Positions 5,700-10,849 of a stretch of 10,849 nucleotides of DNA are shown piece after piece (within the stretch, counting starts at the first letter, position 1; each line of letters starts with the position of its first letter). The notes under the pieces were generated by a model. The model saw only the letters and a program-made list of their open reading frames with translations, searched no databases and was not told the origin of the DNA. The position numbers and the translations under genes are program-made. This DNA comes from an uncultured Corynebacterium sp. (lineage in GTDB: Bacteria > Actinomycetota > Actinomycetes > Mycobacteriales > Mycobacteriaceae), in NCBI RefSeq assembly GCF_946221105.1, contig NZ_CAMICL010000059.1, forward strand, positions 1 through 10,849, written 5' to 3'.

Positions 5700-7817
5700 A
5701 TGACCACAGTTGCAGCCGCGTGGTTCGCCGTCGTGTTCTTCACCCTCCCCGGCTTCGTGTTCTCCTGGGTGGCCGGCATGAAAGCTCCGGCCGCAGGCGC
5801 GGCCGCGCTGCCGGTGACCTTCGGCCTGTTCGGCGTGACGTCCTGGTTCTGGGGGCTGACCAGTGCGCCCTACAACCTGTGGACGTTCGGCGTGAGCATG
5901 GTCGTAGCGCTTATGGCGGCCGCGGCGTGGCGGTACCTGTTCGTGCGCCGGGCCCGCCGCGGCGGGGCAGTGAGCTGGCGCCGGGCGCTGTTTCCCGGTG
6001 ACGTGCGAAAGGGGAGCATCGCCGACCCGTACTGGGTGCTTCCCGCGGCAGGCGTCGGCGTGGGCGCGTTCATGGCCGCCTCGGAACGGCTGGGGTGGCT
6101 CGAACGCATGCCCAACGGTGTTTTCAACATGGTCCAGGGGTGGGACGTGCAGTGGCACGCCAACCTGGTGCGCTTCATCATGGACGAGGGCATCGCCTCC
6201 GCCACCCGCATGGGCGAGCTGCAGAACGTGGAATCCCAGCTGAAGCTGTTCTACCCGTCCGCCTACCACGCGGGCATCGCCCTGTTCGGCGAGACGGCGG
6301 GCCTGGACCCGATCCCGGCGTTGAACATCGCTTCCGCCGTGCTGCCCGCGCTGGCGCTGCCGGCCACGCTCGCGTGCCTGGTGTTCGCGTTCTTGCGCTC
6401 CACCGGTGTCACCGCGCAGATCGCGGCGGCGCTCGCCGCGATCATGGGGTACGCCGCCCCGCAGCTGTTCTGGATCCCGGACTACGTGGGCATGTGGCCC
6501 TACCTCTTCGCCGTGGCGCTCACCGGCACTGTGACGTGGCTGCTGGTCACCGTGCCGCGCAGGCGCGCCAGCGCCCTGCCCGCCGCGCTCGCGTTTGTGG
6601 CGGTGCTGTGCGTGCACCCGTCCGCAGTGACCATCGTCGTGCTCGCCGTCGGGTTCTACTGGCTGACCTCCACCCTGATCTCCCCGGAGCGCACGCGCCT
6701 TACAGACACGCTGTGGATCGCGCTTCCCGCCGTCGCCGGCGTTGCCATGTTTGTCCCCCAGGTGCTCGCGGGCTCCGCCCAGGCGGGCGAGGTGGCCTCC
6801 TGGCGGCCAGAGGAAACCCTGGGCGTCGGCGGGGCGTGGGGCACAGCACTGCGGATGGAAACGCGCCACGTGCTGCAGTTCTTCCCGGCGTACGACCCCA
6901 CCGTGCTGCTTTGGCTCGCCGCCGCCGGCGCGGTGGTGTGCCTGCTGTGGCGCCGCCAGGTCTGGCCGGTGCTCTTCTACGCAGTGTCCCTGGCCATTAC
7001 CGCCAACGCCCTGGTGCCGTTCGGCAACACGCTGGGCCGCTTGCTGGACTACGTGGGCAACCTGCACTACAGCACCGGGCACCGCCTGATCATGCCGGTG
7101 GTCATGGCTGTCACGGCGTCGGCCGCTATTGCCGTGGCGGCGGGGATTCGCGTGGTCACGGCAGCGCCCGTCGCTAAGCGGTATGCGAAAGGCGAGCGCA
7201 CCTCCGCAATCGCGAGCATCGTCGTCGCCTGCATCGTCGCCTCCGCCGCGGTTCCGATGATCCGCGAGCACACGGACCACGGCGCCGAGAAAACCTACGC
7301 CGCCGCCCGCGTCGCCGACCGCATGGTCGACGCCGACGACCTCGAAGCCTACGACTGGCTAGCTACCCAACCCGCCGCCTGGGAAGGCCTGACTGCCGGC
7401 GACCCCGCCGACGGCTACTCCTGGATGTACGCCTACAACGGCGTGCCCACGTTGAACCGCCACTACCTGTGGCCCAACGGCGGCCGCGGCACCAACGGCG
7501 ACATCATGTACTGGAACGCCGACTTCATCGGCGAGGGCGAGCACAACCTCGTCGACGAGACGGTGGAGAACCTCAACGTGAAGTTCTTCCTGCTCAGCCC
7601 CGGCCCGTTCTGGCACTACCAGTACCCGCCGTACGAGATGCTGCGCGACTTCTGGGTCTCCGACGGCGTCACGCCCGTCTACCGCAAGGGCTCCACGGCG
7701 ATCTTCGCGGTGAACAGCCAGTTCAGTGAGGCGGAGCTGGAGGAGATGATTGTCGACGGGCAGGAGCACGGCTCGGACGAGCTGTTTGCGCTCGCGGAGG
7801 TTGGCGCAACGCAGTAA
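5700..7817 (+). CDS. Large polytopic membrane protein, DUF6541/GT-C-like, function unknown
   Basis: 705 residues with about 13-14 hydrophobic segments between residues 3 and 521, then a soluble, aromatic-rich C-terminal domain (about 525-705) probably on the outer face. After the fourth segment comes a loop with GWDVQWHANLVRFIMDEG (Asp149, His153) and, further on, FYPSAYHAG. This D..xH...G...YPxxxH layout resembles the first external loop of GT-C-fold, polyprenyl-phosphate-sugar-dependent glycosyltransferases and of DUF6541 proteins. The assignment comes from motif style and topology, not from a database search, and the enzymatic activity and substrate are not known. The ribosome binding site GGAGGTG (5691-5697) is a seven-base match to 16S rRNA but unusually close (2-4 bases). 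The gene lies 33 bases after truA, probably co-transcribed with it, and 40 bases before eccB. Its place beside the ESX-4 locus invites a cell-envelope role, but this is inference. Confidence 0.8.
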   Translation: MTTVAAAWFAVVFFTLPGFVFSWVAGMKAPAAGAAALPVTFGLFGVTSWFWGLTSAPYNLWTFGVSMVVALMAAAAWRYLFVRRARRGGAVSWRRALFPGDVRKGSIADPYWVLPAAGVGVGAFMAASERLGWLERMPNGVFNMVQGWDVQWHANLVRFIMDEGIASATRMGELQNVESQLKLFYPSAYHAGIALFGETAGLDPIPALNIASAVLPALALPATLACLVFAFLRSTGVTAQIAAALAAIMGYAAPQLFWIPDYVGMWPYLFAVALTGTVTWLLVTVPRRRASALPAALAFVAVLCVHPSAVTIVVLAVGFYWLTSTLISPERTRLTDTLWIALPAVAGVAMFVPQVLAGSAQAGEVASWRPEETLGVGGAWGTALRMETRHVLQFFPAYDPTVLLWLAAAGAVVCLLWRRQVWPVLFYAVSLAITANALVPFGNTLGRLLDYVGNLHYSTGHRLIMPVVMAVTASAAIAVAAGIRVVTAAPVAKRYAKGERTSAIASIVVACIVASAAVPMIREHTDHGAEKTYAAARVADRMVDADDLEAYDWLATQPAAWEGLTAGDPADGYSWMYAYNGVPTLNRHYLWPNGGRGTNGDIMYWNADFIGEGEHNLVDETVENLNVKFFLLSPGPFWHYQYPPYEMLRDFWVSDGVTPVYRKGSTAIFAVNSQFSEAELEEMIVDGQEHGSDELFALAEVGATQ

Positions 7818-7857
7818 GCTTTCCGCCAGGTGTTTTTCTCGGGGGAGGGGAATTGTC

Positions 7858-9072
7858 ATGGCGAAGCTGTTGCCAACCACGCGTGCCCAGGTGTCGGGGC
7901 ACAAGTTTATGCGCCGTCGTATGGAGCACGGCCTGATTTTCGGGGATATCCGTATGATCCACGATCCGTTGGCCGCGCGGCGCCGCGCCACCATTTTCGG
8001 TACCGCGGCAGTGGTGATGATCGCGGGCGTGATGGGGCTGTTTGCGTGGATGCGGCCGAACGCGGATCCGGGGGATGCGCCGATTTTCCGGGCCGCGGAC
8101 GGCACGCTGTACGTGCGGGTGGGCGAGGCGGCGCACCCGGTGACGAACTTGGCGTCGGCGCGCCTGATCGCGGGGCAGGCGGCTGATCCCGCGCGCATCG
8201 GCGACGAGAAGCTCGCCGAGTTGCCCCGGGGTGTGCCGGTGGGCATCGTCGCGGCACCCGGCATGTTCGCGCCCGAAGACGCGCCTTCGGCCAGCTGGTC
8301 GGTGTGCGGCGCGGACACGATCACGGTGGTCGCGGGCAAGGCCCCGGAGCCATTGCCTATCGACGCCGCCGTCCTCGCCGCCGACGCCACCCGCGAGTGG
8401 GTGGTTACTGCTGAGGGGCGGCGCCTGCTGCCGGAAGCGAACACCCCGCAGGGCCGCGTGATCCGCCGTGCGCTGGGGATCACCCCGGACACGCCACGGT
8501 GGATGCCGCCGACGCAGGTGATCAGCGCGTTGCGGGAGCTGCCGCCGGCGGCGTTGCCGGACCCGCTGCCGCAGATCATCGACGCGGACGACCAAGCTTG
8601 GGCGCTCTCGGACGGCCGCATCCAGCCGATCACCGGCACCCAGCGCACCATACTGCTGGACGCCGGGGCCAAGGCCGCCGTCGCGAGCCGTGAGAGCCTG
8701 GCGTCCTATCCGGACGCCGAGGAGGAACTGCGTTTGCCGGGGGAGCGGCCGCGGTGGGTCGAGCCGCACCTGGCGTGCGTGGACCAGGACCGCGGCGGGG
8801 CGACGGTAGACGAGGTGCCGGAGGGAATCGAGCTGTCCGGCACGTCCGTGGCCACGCACTTCGCGGGGCTTCATGGCGGCTCCGTCGGGGTGGATTCGGG
8901 CCACGGGTTCCACGTGGTCTCCGGCAACGGGCTGCGCCACCGCGCACCGGATGCGGAAACCCTGGCCACCGTGGGCGCGGCGCACGTGGAAGACGTGCCG
9001 TGGGAGATCATCACACTTTTGCCGGAGGGCGCGGAGCTTACTCGCGACGCGGCGCTTCAGGCCACGTACTAA
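7858..9072 (+). CDS. eccB: Type VII secretion membrane protein EccB (ESX-4-like)
   Basis: 404-residue EccB, a single-pass core component of the ESX (type VII) secretion complex with a large extracytoplasmic domain. The N-terminal cytosolic segment is diagnostic: TTRAQVSGHKFMRRRMEHG and MIHDPLAARRR, followed by one membrane helix (about residues 43-64). Outside lie YVRVGEAAHPVTNLASARLI and two cysteines, Cys150 (SVCGAD) and Cys307 (LACVDQ), which probably form the conserved disulfide. It is shorter than mycobacterial EccB proteins (about 470-500 residues). The ATG at 7858 was chosen because the EccB signature begins within a few residues and GGGAGG (7843-7848) is 9 bases upstream; an in-frame upstream start at 7750 would run through the previous gene. 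The 3' end overlaps the 3' end of mycP on the other strand. The adjacent mycosin and EccD support the call, and the location next to truA/rplQ matches the ESX-4 locus of mycobacteria. Confidence 0.95.
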   Translation: MAKLLPTTRAQVSGHKFMRRRMEHGLIFGDIRMIHDPLAARRRATIFGTAAVVMIAGVMGLFAWMRPNADPGDAPIFRAADGTLYVRVGEAAHPVTNLASARLIAGQAADPARIGDEKLAELPRGVPVGIVAAPGMFAPEDAPSASWSVCGADTITVVAGKAPEPLPIDAAVLAADATREWVVTAEGRRLLPEANTPQGRVIRRALGITPDTPRWMPPTQVISALRELPPAALPDPLPQIIDADDQAWALSDGRIQPITGTQRTILLDAGAKAAVASRESLASYPDAEEELRLPGERPRWVEPHLACVDQDRGGATVDEVPEGIELSGTSVATHFAGLHGGSVGVDSGHGFHVVSGNGLRHRAPDAETLATVGAAHVEDVPWEIITLLPEGAELTRDAALQATY

Positions 9073-10142
9073 CGCCGCGCGGAGCGCAGCGCAACCACCA
9101 GCGCCGCCAGGGCGAGCGACACGCCGGCGAGTGCGCCGAGCCTGCCCACGGCCGGGTTGGGCTGCGGATCCACGGGGCTCACCTGCGCCGTCGGGCGATC
9201 CGCCAGCTCGTGCGGCGACAGTTGGGTCAGCGCGGCTAGCGGGTCGATGGCGCCGCCGCCGGGTTGGGCGGAGGCGTCGAGAAGCGAGCGCACATGCTCC
9301 GGGGTGATGCCGGGGTAGCGCGATTGCAATAGCGCCACGGTGCCGCTGACCACCGGGGTGGCGAAGCTCGTGCCCGCGTACGGGTGTACGCCGTCTTTGA
9401 CCAGCGTGCCTTCCGCCCACCCTCCCGGGGAGAGCGCGGTCAGCACATGCCCCGGCGCGGAGAGCGCGGCGGGCAGGGAGTAGTCGGCGATGGTGTGGTC
9501 GTCGGCGCGCGCGGCGACCGCGACCACGGTGGGGAAGCGGGCAGGGAAGACCTCGAAGCCGGGCTCGCAGTCCGGCCCGGCGTTGCCCGCAGCGGCGACG
9601 ACAACCGCGCCTTGCGCCTCGGCGCGGTGGAGGGCGGCGGTGATGCCGGTGGTGTCGATGCGCGCGGCGAACCCGGGCTCAAGGCAGGACACGACGGAGA
9701 TGTTGAGCACGCTGGCGCCTTCGTCGAGGGCGTTGTGGATCGCGTCGGTGAGCGTTTGCAGATTGCCGGCGTCGACGTCGCGGTAGTGCGCCGAGGTCTG
9801 CCGGACCGAGATGATTTCCGCGTCCGGGGCGAGGCCGAGGCTGCGCCCGGCGATGATCCCGGCGACGGCGGTGCCGTGGTTGTCGCAGTCGTGCAGCGCG
9901 TCCGCGGCCACGAAGTCGCGGCCCGGTCGCAGGTGGGTGATCTCGGGGTGCGGGGCGACGCCGGTGTCAATTACCGCCACGCGCACCCCGGCGCCGGTGG
10001 CGAACTCCCGCAGCGCTTCGGTCGCGGGTGAAGCAGCAGGCTTATCGACGAGCGCCGGCACCGCGCACGCCACATCCTGGGCTTGGGCAGGCGCCGGTGT
10101 GAGGCTGAGCGCGAGCAGGGCAGAGGCGGTGAGCTTGCGCAT
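9069..10142 (-). CDS. mycP: Mycosin, subtilisin-like serine protease of type VII secretion
   Basis: 357-residue membrane-anchored subtilase that associates with the ESX membrane complex. A signal peptide (about 1-21, LTPAPAQA) is followed by the protease domain with the intact triad: Asp59 in VIDTGV, His89 in DNHGTAVAG and Ser259 in GTSFATP, plus oxyanion-hole Asn187 in AAAGNAGPDC. Cysteines near the N-terminus (26, 86) and others suggest disulfides typical of mycosins. A Pro-rich linker (about 312-331) leads to one C-terminal transmembrane helix (about 333-353) and a short basic tail, RSARR. It is shorter than mycobacterial mycosins (about 450-590), with a brief N-terminal extension. The ATG follows the eccD stop by one base, so translation is probably coupled; GGGGG at 10150-10154, inside eccD, is the nearest purine run. 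The stop overlaps that of eccB. Confidence 0.95.
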   Translation of the reverse strand: MRKLTASALLALSLTPAPAQAQDVACAVPALVDKPAASPATEALREFATGAGVRVAVIDTGVAPHPEITHLRPGRDFVAADALHDCDNHGTAVAGIIAGRSLGLAPDAEIISVRQTSAHYRDVDAGNLQTLTDAIHNALDEGASVLNISVVSCLEPGFAARIDTTGITAALHRAEAQGAVVVAAAGNAGPDCEPGFEVFPARFPTVVAVAARADDHTIADYSLPAALSAPGHVLTALSPGGWAEGTLVKDGVHPYAGTSFATPVVSGTVALLQSRYPGITPEHVRSLLDASAQPGGGAIDPLAALTQLSPHELADRPTAQVSPVDPQPNPAVGRLGALAGVSLALAALVVALRSARR

Positions 10143-10143
10143 G

Positions 10144-10849
10144 TTAGAGCCCCCGGATCATGTCGAACAGCCCGGTTAAGTGCACCGCGAGCGGGATCAC
10201 GGCGATGGTGGCGGCGATCTCGGCTCGCTCGAACCACACGATGGTGGTCGGCTCCACATCCGGCACCCGCGGCGCCCACGCGACCGTCGCCGCGGCAGCC
10301 AGTGCCGCGAGCGCCGCGACGGCGATGCACGCCGGGTGCCCGGTTTGCGCTGCGGCAGCTGCGGCGGCGATCACGGCGGACAGGGCCACCGCGGTCAGGC
10401 ACGCCCGCGGCACCGACCAGTGCTGGCGTGAGGCGTAGACCACCAGTGCCGCCGCAACACCCAGGCAGAACGCGAACGTCCACGCCCCGCCGGCCCGGCC
10501 CAGCCAGAACAGCGCCGGCACGCAGCACGCGGCGATCGCCGCCGAGATGGCGGAGGCGATGGTGGCAGCGGCGGCGCTGCGGGCGTCCACGTCGTGCTGG
10601 TAGTCGTCGGAGCGGTCGAACTCCTCGCCGGCGGTGGGCACCCGCGGCACCGTCAGCCCGGCCGCGCGCGTGGCCGCGCCGGGCGTGGCCATCACCCCGA
10701 GCACCCCGGTGAGCACGGTCAGCGCGGGTGGGGCGAGCGGGCCGGGCAGCCACGCGCCGGCCGCCCCGGCGCCGCCGAGCACGCAGACCGCGGCGGTGAA
10801 CGCCACCTGCGCCGACCCGGCCAGGCCCAGCGCGACGCCGACGCCGACG
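10144..10849 (-). CDS. eccD: Type VII secretion membrane protein EccD, C-terminal part
   Basis: C-terminal half (about 235 residues) of EccD, the multi-helix channel-region component of the ESX secretion complex. The N-terminal ubiquitin-like domain and first helices lie beyond the right edge; the frame stays open to 10849, and a GTG at 10806 is only an internal codon. Ala-rich transmembrane segments flank a cytosolic loop of the EccD type (AGLTVPRVPTAGEEFDRSDD, then QHDVDARSAAAA). The end is HLTGLFDMIRGL, followed by TAA, one base before mycP. The overall composition is extremely Ala-rich, as is usual for this family. The identification rests on topology, the loop pattern and direct linkage to mycP and eccB. 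The promoter for eccD-mycP must lie outside the window. Confidence 0.85.
   Translation of the reverse strand, partial: VGVGVALGLAGSAQVAFTAAVCVLGGAGAAGAWLPGPLAPPALTVLTGVLGVMATPGAATRAAGLTVPRVPTAGEEFDRSDDYQHDVDARSAAAATIASAISAAIAACCVPALFWLGRAGGAWTFAFCLGVAAALVVYASRQHWSVPRACLTAVALSAVIAAAAAAAQTGHPACIAVAALAALAAAATVAWAPRVPDVEPTTIVWFERAEIAATIAVIPLAVHLTGLFDMIRGL

Noticed and set aside
5682..7280. A 532-codon minus-strand frame opposite the large membrane protein
   Set aside because: Composition is Arg/Gly/His-rich, typical of an antisense shadow of a GC-rich gene; the plus-strand frame has clear membrane helices and a good ribosome binding site.
7802..7836. Possible terminator between the membrane protein gene and eccB: TGGCG/CGCCA followed by a T-run
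   Set aside because: The stem is only 5 pairs with a 17-base loop and spans the stop codon, and the T-run starts several bases late; too weak to claim.
7723..9420. A 565-codon minus-strand frame opposite eccB and running into mycP
   Set aside because: Overlaps two well-supported genes and lacks any family signature; Arg/Pro/Gly-rich shadow.

Overview
This is a GC-rich actinobacterial chromosomal window. I read it as Corynebacterium or a close relative of the Mycobacteriales. The reasons are the S4/L17/alpha-subunit protein styles, an acidic Ala/Glu tail on L17, a Pro-rich secreted L,D-transpeptidase between map and infA, and an ESX-4-type (type VII secretion) gene set right after truA. No mobile elements, CRISPR arrays, tRNAs or rRNAs are visible, and gene packing is dense and chromosomal. 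No gene-free gap exceeds about 175 bases.

Layout. (1) 1-242 is the 3' end of map (methionine aminopeptidase), which enters from the left. (2) 294-1097 is a secreted L,D-transpeptidase with a -10 element just ahead of its ATG (probably leaderless), closed by a clear terminator at 1113-1138. (3) 1263-4731 is the infA-rpsM-rpsK-rpsD-rpoA-rplQ translation/transcription operon (alpha operon). It has a promoter candidate and a structured leader upstream of infA, a second structured gap upstream of rpsM, and a strong hairpin terminator after rplQ. rpmJ, often found between infA and rpsM in other bacteria, is absent here. (4) 4836-5666 is truA, again with a -10 element just ahead of the ATG and no Shine-Dalgarno. 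(5) 5700-7817 encodes a large polytopic membrane protein with GT-C/DUF6541-like features and no assigned function. (6) 7858-9072 is eccB, convergent with mycP (9069-10142, minus) and eccD (10144 to the right edge, minus). These are ESX-4-like secretion components; the rest of the locus (eccC, esx genes) would lie beyond the right edge.

How the parts relate. The left two thirds is housekeeping: translation initiation, 30S and 50S proteins, the RNA polymerase alpha subunit, tRNA pseudouridylation and N-terminal Met removal. The right third is cell-envelope export. The EccB/EccD membrane components and the mycosin protease belong to one complex. The 705-residue membrane protein between truA and eccB is the least understood gene here and the best candidate for new biology. 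No unmistakably new system is visible. The other points of interest are two probable leaderless mRNAs, candidate regulatory leaders in the ribosomal operon, and the stop-codon overlap between eccB and mycP.
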